Shown in pieces: positions 1 through 7,433 of a stretch of 19,349 nucleotides of DNA. Under the pieces are notes generated by a model. It had not been told where the DNA came from. It saw only the letters and a list, made by a program, of their open reading frames with translations, and did not search any database. Both the position numbers and the translations under genes were made by a program. The stretch's first letter is position 1. Every line of letters begins with the position of its first letter. Source of the stretch: JANRIZ01 sp033764445. Lineage in GTDB: Bacteria; Verrucomicrobiota; Verrucomicrobiia; JAWXBN01. Location: NCBI GenBank assembly GCA_033764445.1, contig JANRIZ010000003.1, positions 1 to 19,349 of the forward strand, given 5' to 3'.

Positions 1-215
1 CCATCTGCAGCGGTCATTTTCAAAGCGTTACAGTTTGTAACGGTTTCATTCCCCTCGTCAGACAGGCGCTTTTTCATTACTCGCCAATAGACTTGCGGGT
101 TGTCACTACCTGTCAAAATGGCAATGACATCCACAATGGCGAAATACCATTTCTCCTCGGCTTGGTTCCAAGCGCGGCGGACTTGTTTTTCCTCAAAAAG
201 GGCCAAGGTATTCAT
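1..215 (-). CDS. Bro-N (phage antirepressor-type) domain protein, N-terminal fragment cut by the window edge
   Basis: Reading leftwards from ATG at 213-215 gives an open frame of 71 codons that runs off the window. It starts MNTLALFEEKQVRRAW and continues with KWYFAIVDVIAILT, DNPQVYWRVMKKRL and VTNCNALKMTAAD. These blocks (a short start, a W-Y-F-x-x-x-D-V core, a Y-W-x-x-x-K-x-R-L helix, then NC-x-x-LKM-x-A-x-D) are what I know from the Bro-N family of antirepressor or DinD-like DNA-binding proteins in bacteria and phages. The role is probably DNA binding or regulation; the C-terminal part that would separate an antirepressor from other Bro-N proteins is outside the window. I see no convincing Shine-Dalgarno upstream. 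Base composition is lower in GC than in the following operon, which fits acquired DNA. It lies 52 bp downstream of the 267-residue gene on the same strand and is probably not functionally linked to it. Confidence 0.8.
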   Translation of the reverse strand, partial: MNTLALFEEKQVRRAWNQAEEKWYFAIVDVIAILTGSDNPQVYWRVMKKRLSDEGNETVTNCNALKMTAAD

Positions 216-267
216 GGTTGGAAGGCCGCTTGAGTTTCGGCCGCGTGACAGCGGCTCCGGTTTCGGA

Positions 268-1071
268 TCACGCGGGCTGGTCGGCGGCGCCGCTGTCCTT
301 GACGAATTTCTGAACGCCCTCAAGGAGGTTGGTCACAAAAATGGTGATGGTGATGATCGCGGCGGCCTGTTCCATTTTCGACAGTTCGATCGCCTCACCC
401 TTCTTGAATGTTTTTTCAATCTCGGCGAACTGGCGCGAGACATTCAGCGACACCTCCTGGTTCTGGCCGGTGACAGGCGTGTTGATGAATTGCACGGTCT
501 TGAGCCGGAGCACCAGGTCCTCCTCATCGGCCCCGGTCGCACGTTCGCCGACCTTCCCCCCCTCCTGGGCCAGGCAGGCGCGGGTGCGGGCCAGACTTTC
601 GATGTTGGATTCCAGCTCCGAGGCCAGACCAAAGACATCTTTGAGATGTTTGAATTTGTCCCGCAGGGTCATGCGCAGGAAGGCCGTGCGGTCATCGACG
701 GTGATTTTTTGCAGGTCGGCATCCTTGCGTTCCTTGGAAACCTTCCATCGGGCCAGGGCACAGACGGTGCGGCAGTCCTCGAGCAGCGGGATGACGATCG
801 AAAGCGCGTCGGTGAGCGAATTGCGGAAGAGCCAGCGTTCGGCCTCCTCCTTGGCCCTGTCAAAATTCATCCGGGTCGAGGCATTGGGCATCACCTGGAG
901 GGTGCGGGCGAATTCGTCGTAATTGGTTTCGTTGATGAGACGGGCACTGGCCATGCTGAAGGTGGTGATGTCGTAAATGCGCTGGAGGGAGGTGAGATAC
1001 TTCACGCCGATGTCGTTGAGACTGATGGTGACCGATTGGTTGGGGGCGGCGGGTTCTTTGGATTTGCTCAT
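268..1071 (-). CDS. Unrecognised helical protein, last gene of the SecA-like/HlyD cluster
   Basis: 267 residues starting at ATG 1069-1071 and ending in TGA at 268-270. I do not recognise a family. The protein reads as mostly alpha-helical and charged, with a Ser/Ala/Pro-rich first 12 residues, a helical block at about 50-165, a Gly/Glu linker at about 170-185 and a short beta-like stretch (FINTPVTGQNQEVSLNV, about 195-211). Near the C-terminus a 15-residue hydrophobic run (AAAIITITIFVTNLL, 236-250) could be one membrane helix or an amphipathic anchor. There is no signal peptide, so the bulk should be cytosolic. It follows the SecA-like gene on the same strand after 97 bp and would be the last gene of that transcript. 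A chaperone, adaptor or membrane-tethered partner of the SecA-like ATPase is a guess from position only. It is a real gene: codon use matches its neighbours and the protein has normal composition. Confidence 0.8.
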   Translation of the reverse strand: MSKSKEPAAPNQSVTISLNDIGVKYLTSLQRIYDITTFSMASARLINETNYDEFARTLQVMPNASTRMNFDRAKEEAERWLFRNSLTDALSIVIPLLEDCRTVCALARWKVSKERKDADLQKITVDDRTAFLRMTLRDKFKHLKDVFGLASELESNIESLARTRACLAQEGGKVGERATGADEEDLVLRLKTVQFINTPVTGQNQEVSLNVSRQFAEIEKTFKKGEAIELSKMEQAAAIITITIFVTNLLEGVQKFVKDSGAADQPA

Positions 1072-1109
1072 GGATGGAATCTCTGTGGGGGGGTTGGCCC
1101 GGGAAATCG

Positions 1110-1162
1110 GGGCAGGGGAATCCTAGGGCCCCGCCGGGGTCAGGTCAACACGAGTCCTGCCC
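1110..1162 (-). other. Compound inverted repeat between the SecA-like gene and the 267-residue gene
   Basis: GGGCAGG at 1110-1116 is the exact reverse complement of CCTGCCC at 1156-1162. Between them lies a second small GC hairpin (GCCCC-GCC-GGGGT on the plus strand, one G-T pair). It sits in the 97-bp gap after the SecA-like stop. There is no T-run on the minus-strand 3' side, so it is not a standard rho-independent terminator. It could be an mRNA-processing or attenuation structure, or chance in GC-rich DNA. Confidence 0.25.
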
Positions 1163-1173
1163 GTCGGTGCCAA

Positions 1174-3168
1174 TCAGGGCCGGTCCGAGGAGAAGGACAG
1201 GGCGTCGTCGAGCCAGGTGTCCATCTGGACAATCATTTCGCGCTGGCGATGGGCCTGACGCTGGGCCTGGTGCTGCGCATGGGTGAATGCGGCGCGGGTG
1301 AGCGTGTCGAGGACCCGGCCCCCATTCCGGTCCGGGGCCGGTTGCCGGGCGGCCAGGGACCGGAGCAGGGGCTGCGGGACGAACTTCATGACCAGCTCGT
1401 CCTCCAGACTGAGGAAAGCCTGGGCGCTGCCGGGGTCCCCCTGTCGGCCCGCGCGTCCGAAGAGCTGGCGGTCGATGCGTCCGGATTCGTGCCGTTCGGT
1501 GGCCAGGACATGGAGTCCCCCCGTGTCGGCCACCCCGGCCCCGAGTTTGATATCCGTCCCGCGCCCGGCCATGTTGGTGGCGATGGTGATCTGGCCCGGC
1601 TGCCCGGCCTGGCTGATGATCTGGGCCTCCTGTTTGTGGTGGATGGCGTTGAGCAGCCGACAGGGAAGCCCCTGTCGGTCGAGCAGACGCGCGAGCAATT
1701 CGCTGGTCTCGACACTGCGCGTGCCCACCAGGAGGGGACGGCCCAGGGCATGCAACCGCCCGATTTCGGCGACCACCGCCGTCCACTTGTCCTGCTGGCG
1801 TGCAAACACCCGGTCGGGGAGCTGGTGCCGGAGACACGGACGGTGGGTGGGGATGCGGACGGTGGCCAGGCCGTACACAAACCAGAATTCCGGTGCCGCC
1901 TCCCAGGCCGTGCCCGTGAGGCCGGAAATTTTTTTAAACAGCCGGCAGAAGCGCTGGAGACTCATGCTCGCGAGGGTTTCGCCCGGCGGGGAGATGGGCA
2001 GATTTTCCTTCGCCTCCACCGCCTGGTGCAGGCCCTGCTGCCAGTTGCGTTCGGGCATGAGGCGTCCGGTGAATTCGTCCACGATGACAATCTTGTCCTC
2101 CTGGATGACGTACTGTTTGTCCCGGAGAAAAAATTCCCGTGCGCACAGGGCCTGGGTGACCAGTTCCGATTGCCGGGCCGCCGAGCGCCAGATTTCGGGC
2201 ATCAACGCGCACTGGGCCCCGATCTTGTGCTGTCCCGCCTCCGTCAGGAAAACCTCCCGGAACTTGTCATCGGCCTCGTAGTCCTCCCCGCGGAGGAGCG
2301 CGCGCGAGATGTCCAGGGCCGCACGGCAGGCCCGTTCGAGCGGTTCATTCGGGTACTTCTGGCTGATGATCACCGGGGTGGCCGCCTCGTCGATGAGCAC
2401 ACTGTCGGCCTCGTCGACAATGGCCGTGTGCAGACCGCGCATGACCAGCCGGCTGTCGATGTCGAAATCCGGCTGGGCCATGGAACGGACCAGCCGCCGT
2501 GTCGCCTGTTGCAGGGAGCCGAGCAAAATGCGGTCCCGGAGGAAATCCGCCACCAGGTCCTTGCCCGTGGCATAGGTCAGGCTCCTGCGGTAATTCTCCC
2601 GCCGGTCGGGTTCCTTCATCTCCCCGGTGATGTAGCCGCCGGTGACCCCGCAGCGGGCGAAAAAAGGTTCCAGCCAGAGGGCATCCCGCTGGGCGAGGTA
2701 ATCGTTGGCGGTCATGATGTGGCACGGACGGCCCGTCCAGGCCGAAAGAATGACCCCGATCCCGACGGTCAGGGTCTTGCCCTCTCCGGTGGCCATTTCC
2801 GCCAGCAAACCGCCGTCGAGGGCCAGGGCCCCCATCATCTGTTCCGGATGCGGAAAAAGGCCGACCGCCCGTTCCGCCGCCACCGCGACCGCCGCCAGGG
2901 CTGCCAGCCGCGCCTCACGGAGGGGTTTGAGGGTCCGCACAAAGTGGTCCCGGTGCTCCGCCAGCCGCGTGCGGAGGGTTTCCTCCGAAAGGTCCCGCAG
3001 GCCAAGGGCCTGACGATGGGTTTCCATCGCATCCCTCCGCAGCCCTTCCAGAACCGCGCCCCGCCGGTGGTAAAAACCCGCCAGCCGGTACGCCACCGCA
3101 TCCAGACCCTTGTGCAATTTGCGGGGTTCGCCGATCTCGGACCGGTAGTGGGTGTCGGAAGGGTTCAT
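1174..3168 (-). CDS. Short SecA-like preprotein translocase ATPase (accessory SecA paralogue)
   Basis: 664 residues from ATG 3166-3168, only 3 bp after the M50/HlyD gene. SecA hallmarks are intact and in order: Walker A MATGEGKT (125-132), a DEAD-type box VDEADSVLIDEA (251-262), the VDEFTGR motif (363-369) after the preprotein cross-linking region, SGLTGTA (415-421), VGTRSVETSE (481-490), NMAGRGTDIKLG (532-543), TERHESGRID (557-566) and GRAGRQGDPGS (571-581). Both nucleotide-binding folds and the preprotein-binding insert are therefore present, and the ATPase should be active. About 75 residues follow the last motif, against some 300 in a housekeeping SecA. Much of the helical scaffold and wing region and the zinc/SecB-binding tail are missing, and I see no CxC...HC motif. 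The family drives polypeptides through SecYEG with ATP. This copy is inferred to serve a special substrate or channel linked to the two HlyD-type neighbours. It is unlikely to be the essential secA. Confidence 0.93.
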   Translation of the reverse strand: MNPSDTHYRSEIGEPRKLHKGLDAVAYRLAGFYHRRGAVLEGLRRDAMETHRQALGLRDLSEETLRTRLAEHRDHFVRTLKPLREARLAALAAVAVAAERAVGLFPHPEQMMGALALDGGLLAEMATGEGKTLTVGIGVILSAWTGRPCHIMTANDYLAQRDALWLEPFFARCGVTGGYITGEMKEPDRRENYRRSLTYATGKDLVADFLRDRILLGSLQQATRRLVRSMAQPDFDIDSRLVMRGLHTAIVDEADSVLIDEAATPVIISQKYPNEPLERACRAALDISRALLRGEDYEADDKFREVFLTEAGQHKIGAQCALMPEIWRSAARQSELVTQALCAREFFLRDKQYVIQEDKIVIVDEFTGRLMPERNWQQGLHQAVEAKENLPISPPGETLASMSLQRFCRLFKKISGLTGTAWEAAPEFWFVYGLATVRIPTHRPCLRHQLPDRVFARQQDKWTAVVAEIGRLHALGRPLLVGTRSVETSELLARLLDRQGLPCRLLNAIHHKQEAQIISQAGQPGQITIATNMAGRGTDIKLGAGVADTGGLHVLATERHESGRIDRQLFGRAGRQGDPGSAQAFLSLEDELVMKFVPQPLLRSLAARQPAPDRNGGRVLDTLTRAAFTHAQHQAQRQAHRQREMIVQMDTWLDDALSFSSDRP

Positions 3169-3171
3169 GGG

Positions 3172-5337
3172 CTAATGGTTCATTTTTGTCTGAAGCAGCT
3201 GCTGGAGCCTGCGCCACCACTGGCTCAAAAGCGGCTCGGGCTTGAGGGTGAAACGGATCTGGCCCGAACGCCGCTGCAAAAGGGCCGGATGCCCGGGTTT
3301 TTCCGGAGGCAACAGATAGGCCCGCACCTCAAAAAACGTGTCGGTGGTGGTCATGCCCTTGGGGTCCTTTTGCGAGACCTTGATTTCCCCGCCCGCCTGC
3401 CAGCCCAGGGCGGCGGTGGGCAGTGTGTCCTGCTGGCCCTGGATGAGCTTGAGCCGGGCGACCCGGACCGGATTGCCGGCCTGGCCGGAGAGCCGCACCT
3501 GCGCATTGCGGATGGGGGAGGCGAAAAGGTTGGCCGCCTCCGCCTGCGAGACAATGGCGGTGAACTGGAACGACGTGTCGTCGATGATCTCCCCCAGGGC
3601 CGTGCCGCGGGGCACCCACAGCCCGTTCAAATCCTCGTGGCGGGGGCAGACCCACAGTCCGTCGTGCCGGGCCCGGATCACCAGGGACTCCCGCATGGAT
3701 TTCAATTCCTCGACCTGCCGCCCCAGCAGATCGTGTTTCCTGCGCAGTGGCGCGATTTCCACCCGGGCATCGGCCTTGGCAATCTCCTGCTGCATGCGCA
3801 CCTCGCGCAGCTGGGCGGCGGCGGATTCGATTTTCAATTCCAGCTCGCGGCTGGAGAGCTCGAGGAGGGGATCGCCGGCCTTCACCCGGGTGCCCGTGGG
3901 GGTGAGCACCCGCCGGATCGTGCCATCCGCCGGGGTCGAGACAACCGTCGCGTGCGGGGCCTTGAGCACTCCCGGCGCGCGGAAATGGTTCGGGCAGGGG
4001 ACCAGCCACAGAAACAGAAAAACCGCCAGGGCGGTTCCCAGGCTGATGCGGACCGCCCGGGTGCGGGTTTTGTAGAGCCGCGGGCTGGAGGAAAGGTAGC
4101 GGATGAATTTGACCATCGGCACGAACACAAAGGCCGTGAGCATGCCCAGCCCCAGCAGCAGCCCCAGTCCGAAAAAGCGGTCGGCCAGAAACAGGAACAC
4201 AAACCAGGTGATCAGCAGCCGGTACACACCGCTGCCCACCGCGTAAAGCGCGAGCCAGAGGGCCTCGCGCGGACTGTGTGCGGGGCTTTGGGACTGGCGC
4301 ACGCCAAAAAGATGGTATTCAAAGAGGTGTTTGAGCTGGTCCTGGGCCCGGGAATAGAGGTTGGGGATTTCCATCCAGTCCGAAAGCATGTAGTAGCCAT
4401 CGTACCGCAGCAGGGGGTTGATGTTGAAAACCAGGGTGGAGACCGAGGCGATGAACATCATGTTGTAGGCCAGGCTGTTGAGGGTGCCCGGGGCGGTGTT
4501 GGCCCAGACAAAGGCCGCCAGGGCCGCGACAAAAAGCTCCGCAATCATCCCCGCCGCCCCCACAAACATGCGTTCCCACCGGCTGCGAAAGGCCCAGCTG
4601 GAGGTGGCGTCCACGTAGGGCATGGGGGTGAAGATCATCAGCATCACCCCCACCGTGTGGACCTCCCCGCCAAAATGGCGGCAGGAGGCCGCGTGACCCA
4701 GTTCGTGCAGGCACTTGATCAGGACCATCCCCAGGTAGAGCAGGAAGAGGTTGCCCGGGTCGAGCAGACCCTGGGACTGGCTGGTGGCCGCGGAGAAATT
4801 GTCGGCCACCACCTTCAGACCCAGGCCCACCACCACGAGCCAGACCAGCGCCCCGCCCGGGCTGAGGACCAGGCGGGTGGCCGGCGCGAGCCATTGCAGA
4901 AACCGGTCGGGGTCCCAGACGGGGATGCGGATAAAAAGGATGTTGGTGAGTTTTTTGATCAGCTCCTTCTTTTTGGTTTCGCGGTAGCGGTCCAGCAGGC
5001 GCTGGCTGTCGGGGGGCATGTCCGAGAGGAGGAAATTGGCGTGGGAAAGCTGGGCGAGCAGACGGATGATCTCCTCCTGGCCCGGGGCGGTTTCCGGGGA
5101 GAGTTCCAGACACAGGCTCCAGACCTCCTCAATGGTTTTGATCCCGTCGAGCCGGGCCAGAAAATCGTAGGCCGCCGGTTGGAGCCGGTAGAAGGTGTTG
5201 TTGAAGGGATCCCGCAAAACGTGCCAGGTTTCCCCCTGGAAAAGCTGCTTTTGAATGTGGAGCCCCGGGCGGAGCCGCACCTTTTGCCGGGCCACCCGGT
5301 GCCAGGATTCGCTGAACATTTTGGAGCGCTCGGCCAT
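3172..5337 (-). CDS. PqqD-like / M50 site-2-type metallopeptidase / HlyD-like adaptor fusion
   Basis: 721 residues from ATG 5335-5337. Residues about 22-107 resemble a PqqD-type peptide-binding domain (RP-x-L start, V-L-x-D, Y-x-L-x-P-A-A, L-D-G, T-I-E-E, then L-x-x-A-N-F-L). About 155-410 is polytopic with some six to eight hydrophobic segments. It contains the zinc motif HELGH at 211-215 and the second M50 signature NPLLRYDGYYMLSDW at 307-321, which supplies the third ligand Asp in this family. One more helix (about 429-447) leads to a periplasmic HlyD-like part: a lipoyl-like half (about 455-495), a short coiled coil (about 495-555), the returning half with DGLWVCP (559-565), and a beta-barrel-like stretch (about 588-700). 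M50 enzymes cleave substrates within or near the membrane. Fusion to an adaptor suggests processing coupled to export. It lies 16 bp after the GAF/HlyD gene. No Shine-Dalgarno is visible. The PqqD assignment is from pattern memory and is the least certain part. Confidence 0.9.
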   Translation of the reverse strand: MAERSKMFSESWHRVARQKVRLRPGLHIQKQLFQGETWHVLRDPFNNTFYRLQPAAYDFLARLDGIKTIEEVWSLCLELSPETAPGQEEIIRLLAQLSHANFLLSDMPPDSQRLLDRYRETKKKELIKKLTNILFIRIPVWDPDRFLQWLAPATRLVLSPGGALVWLVVVGLGLKVVADNFSAATSQSQGLLDPGNLFLLYLGMVLIKCLHELGHAASCRHFGGEVHTVGVMLMIFTPMPYVDATSSWAFRSRWERMFVGAAGMIAELFVAALAAFVWANTAPGTLNSLAYNMMFIASVSTLVFNINPLLRYDGYYMLSDWMEIPNLYSRAQDQLKHLFEYHLFGVRQSQSPAHSPREALWLALYAVGSGVYRLLITWFVFLFLADRFFGLGLLLGLGMLTAFVFVPMVKFIRYLSSSPRLYKTRTRAVRISLGTALAVFLFLWLVPCPNHFRAPGVLKAPHATVVSTPADGTIRRVLTPTGTRVKAGDPLLELSSRELELKIESAAAQLREVRMQQEIAKADARVEIAPLRRKHDLLGRQVEELKSMRESLVIRARHDGLWVCPRHEDLNGLWVPRGTALGEIIDDTSFQFTAIVSQAEAANLFASPIRNAQVRLSGQAGNPVRVARLKLIQGQQDTLPTAALGWQAGGEIKVSQKDPKGMTTTDTFFEVRAYLLPPEKPGHPALLQRRSGQIRFTLKPEPLLSQWWRRLQQLLQTKMNH

Positions 5338-5353
5338 AACGGGGTCTGGGAGG

Positions 5354-7195
5354 TTACCACCACAGTTTCAAACGCAGGAAATCAATCGCCCGGTGGGTGC
5401 CGATCCAGAAGAGGCTGCGCCAGCCCGCGCTGACCTTGGCCACCCCGGTCATGCCCGGGCGCCACCACGCGGGAGGGGGCTCCGCAAGACGGCAGCGGAC
5501 GTTGAAGACGTTGCCCTGTTCCTCGGCCATGGCCGCGGGTTCGATCCGCTCGACGTTGACGGGGAATTTCAGCGAGGGCCGCCCCGCAAAGGCGATCCAC
5601 GCGGGGGCCCCCTCCCGGATTTCGTGGATGTCCTTTTCATTGACCTTCAGCTCCACGTACAGGTCCTGGATGCGGGCGACCTTGAAAAGCGGGTCGCCCT
5701 TTTTGACGGGGGCGCCGAGTTTTTCCTTCAGATCGCCCGACACCACCAGGCCCGCAAAGGGCGCGCGCAGGATGCTGCGCTCGAGCTGGTAACGGGTCAG
5801 TTCCAGCTGGGCCCGGGCCTGTTCGGCCGGGGCCAGTTCCACGCGCATCTGCCCGATCTTGTTTTCGAGCTGGGCCTGGAGGGCGGCCCCCTTGTGTTCG
5901 TTGACCCGGGCGATGGCGTCGAGTTCCTGAAGTTTCAGCTCCCGGTCGTCAAGGGTCAGCAGAATCTGGTTTTCCTGGACACTGTCCCCGACATTGACCC
6001 GGACCTCCTTGATGTAGCCGTCGGAGGGCGCGGGCATGTGGGCGATGGCCAGCGTGCGGAGGGAAAAGGGCGCTTCCACGCGGTAGGGGAAGGGGATCAA
6101 AAACAGCACCACCAGCAGCAGGGCCCCGCCGATGCCCAGGAGTTTGGCTCCGGTGTGTTCATACCCCAGCACGGGGGCGAAGCGGGTGCGGACGAGTTCC
6201 CTGAGCCGTGTCCGTATCCTGTGGTCCCTGCTGTAAAGTTCCTCGAGGCGGCGCCCGATCAGGTCGCCGACCAGCCGCAGGGTCCGGAGTTCCCCGGAGG
6301 AAAATCCCTCCCCGGCGCGTTCCAGGCACAACGCCCCGCGGACCCCGCCCTCGAGACGGATCGGGACGGTGGCCAGATGGGGGGAATCCTGCTGACGCGC
6401 GTAAAATTCATGGCAGCGGGTGATGGCCGTGTCCCCGGTGGGCAGGGGCCAGAGAATCTCACGGTCCTGATCGGCGGCCTCCTCCATGGCGGCCTCCAGG
6501 CTGCGGACGGCCTCCATTTTCTTTTCAAAACGTTCCATGTGGCTGGCGGCCTTCAGACGGAGGTAGTCGCCCTGTTTCCAGCCCAGGGTCACCCGGGTGG
6601 CCCGCATCTGGGCGCACAGCTCATTGCAGCAGGCCATGGCCAGGCCGAGGAATTTTTTCTGTGCGTTGAGGGCCACCAGCAGGTCGAGTACCGAGACAAG
6701 CTGTGGCAGGCCCGGCCCGGCATTCGGTCCGCCCTCCCGGCCCATCAGTTGGCGGAGCGGGGGGGTGTTGACGGCCACGTGCAGCCACTGGAGTGCCGGC
6801 CGGATTTCCGCGGCATCGGATTCCGGGCTGAAAATGAAAGCCGCCGTCACGGGCGCGGCGGCATCGGAGGATTCGATCCGGACCGCGCCCAGCGGCCCCG
6901 CCGCATTTTGCAGAAGACCCACGGCCTCGCGCAGGCAGGTGTCGCAGACCTCCTCGACCTGGGTGGCGCGGGATTTGATGGTCGTGCTGGTCGCCTCCGT
7001 CGAGGGCCAGAAGGCCAGCCCGAGCCAGCGGGGGGATTTGCGGGGCTGGTGCTCGAGTAAAAGGCCCGCCTCCGCCCCGGCGGCCTTGGTCAGCGCCTCG
7101 ATGAGCAGGCCCGGGCGCCGGTCCGCGGGCACACCCGCCCCGTCGAGCCGGCGAAGGCTTTCGGCCAGACCCAGGATCTCCGGTGTCGCACCCAT
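5354..7195 (-). CDS. GAF-like sensor / HlyD-type membrane fusion protein
   Basis: 613 residues if it starts at ATG 7193-7195 (MGATPEILGL). The frame stays open upstream to 7240, but that extension is short and less convincing, and the chosen start has a weak AGGG 6 nt upstream. Residues 1-150 and about 165-320 look like two cytosolic GAF-like regions. The second has a TVPIRLEGGVRGALCLER-type strand pattern (276-293), usual for GAF. One membrane helix follows at about 350-370. The periplasmic half is HlyD-like: APSDGYIKEVRVNVGDSV (389-406) is the first lipoyl half, about 412-475 is a coiled-coil hairpin, RAPFAGLVV (477-485) is the second half, and about 511-590 is the barrel ending in WRPGMTGVAKV. 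Such adaptors bridge an inner-membrane pump to an outer-membrane channel, but no ABC or RND pump is nearby. It is the first gene of the operon with the M50 and SecA-like genes. The GAF regions suggest gating or anchoring by a cytosolic signal (inference). Confidence 0.88.
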   Translation of the reverse strand: MGATPEILGLAESLRRLDGAGVPADRRPGLLIEALTKAAGAEAGLLLEHQPRKSPRWLGLAFWPSTEATSTTIKSRATQVEEVCDTCLREAVGLLQNAAGPLGAVRIESSDAAAPVTAAFIFSPESDAAEIRPALQWLHVAVNTPPLRQLMGREGGPNAGPGLPQLVSVLDLLVALNAQKKFLGLAMACCNELCAQMRATRVTLGWKQGDYLRLKAASHMERFEKKMEAVRSLEAAMEEAADQDREILWPLPTGDTAITRCHEFYARQQDSPHLATVPIRLEGGVRGALCLERAGEGFSSGELRTLRLVGDLIGRRLEELYSRDHRIRTRLRELVRTRFAPVLGYEHTGAKLLGIGGALLLVVLFLIPFPYRVEAPFSLRTLAIAHMPAPSDGYIKEVRVNVGDSVQENQILLTLDDRELKLQELDAIARVNEHKGAALQAQLENKIGQMRVELAPAEQARAQLELTRYQLERSILRAPFAGLVVSGDLKEKLGAPVKKGDPLFKVARIQDLYVELKVNEKDIHEIREGAPAWIAFAGRPSLKFPVNVERIEPAAMAEEQGNVFNVRCRLAEPPPAWWRPGMTGVAKVSAGWRSLFWIGTHRAIDFLRLKLWW

Positions 7196-7433
7196 GTTCG
7201 CCCTGTCAATAACAGGAAGAACGGGCCGTATCAAACACAATGAAAAACCCGTCCGCCCCGGGGCGTGGGAATGCCCGAATTCCGTTCCTGCGGGCCGGGA
7301 GCTTGTTTTTCTTGCGCCCGGGCGCGAATCTGCTTTCTATCAATGGCGACCCCGAGGGGGGCTTTCTGCACATTGCAGGAAGGAGCCGAAAACAAATCTC
7401 ACGAAAACACCCGGAAAACAGGAGTCCGTCATC
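7196..7433. promoter_or_regulatory. Divergent intergenic region between the secretion-like operon and the DUF5069/dehydrogenase gene
   Basis: These 238 bp separate starts on opposite strands and must hold promoters for both directions unless the leftward operon is read from elsewhere. Visible elements are CCTGT-CAATA-ACAGG at 7202-7216 (5-bp arms, just upstream of the leftward start), the perfect 12-bp palindrome GCGCCCGGGCGC at 7314-7325, and AGGAG at 7420-7424, 9 nt before the rightward ATG. I did not find a convincing -35/-10 pair in either direction; the best rightward candidate (TTGCGC, 17 nt, TTCTAT) matches only half of the consensus bases. No small gene is evident. Confidence 0.4.

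Noticed and set aside
1174..3168. Housekeeping secA
   Set aside because: The protein lacks the C-terminal third and zinc-binding tail and sits in an accessory operon. Naming it secA would mislead.
100..5433. A 1777-codon open frame on the plus strand spanning the whole secretion-like operon
   Set aside because: It is antisense to three genes with clear protein motifs. Its translation is rich in Gly, Arg, Pro, His and Gln without domain patterns. GC-rich third codon positions on the other strand explain the lack of stops.
7314..7325. 12-bp perfect palindrome GCGCCCGGGCGC as an operator
   Set aside because: Such GC palindromes are expected by chance in GC-rich DNA. It is noted within the intergenic region but not claimed as an operator.
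6597..7433. Possible N-terminal extension of the DUF5069/dehydrogenase protein back to 6597
   Set aside because: The extension overlaps the GAF/HlyD gene on the opposite strand, has Arg/Ser/Pro-rich shadow composition, and the ATG at 7434 has a ribosome site and a DUF5069-like start.
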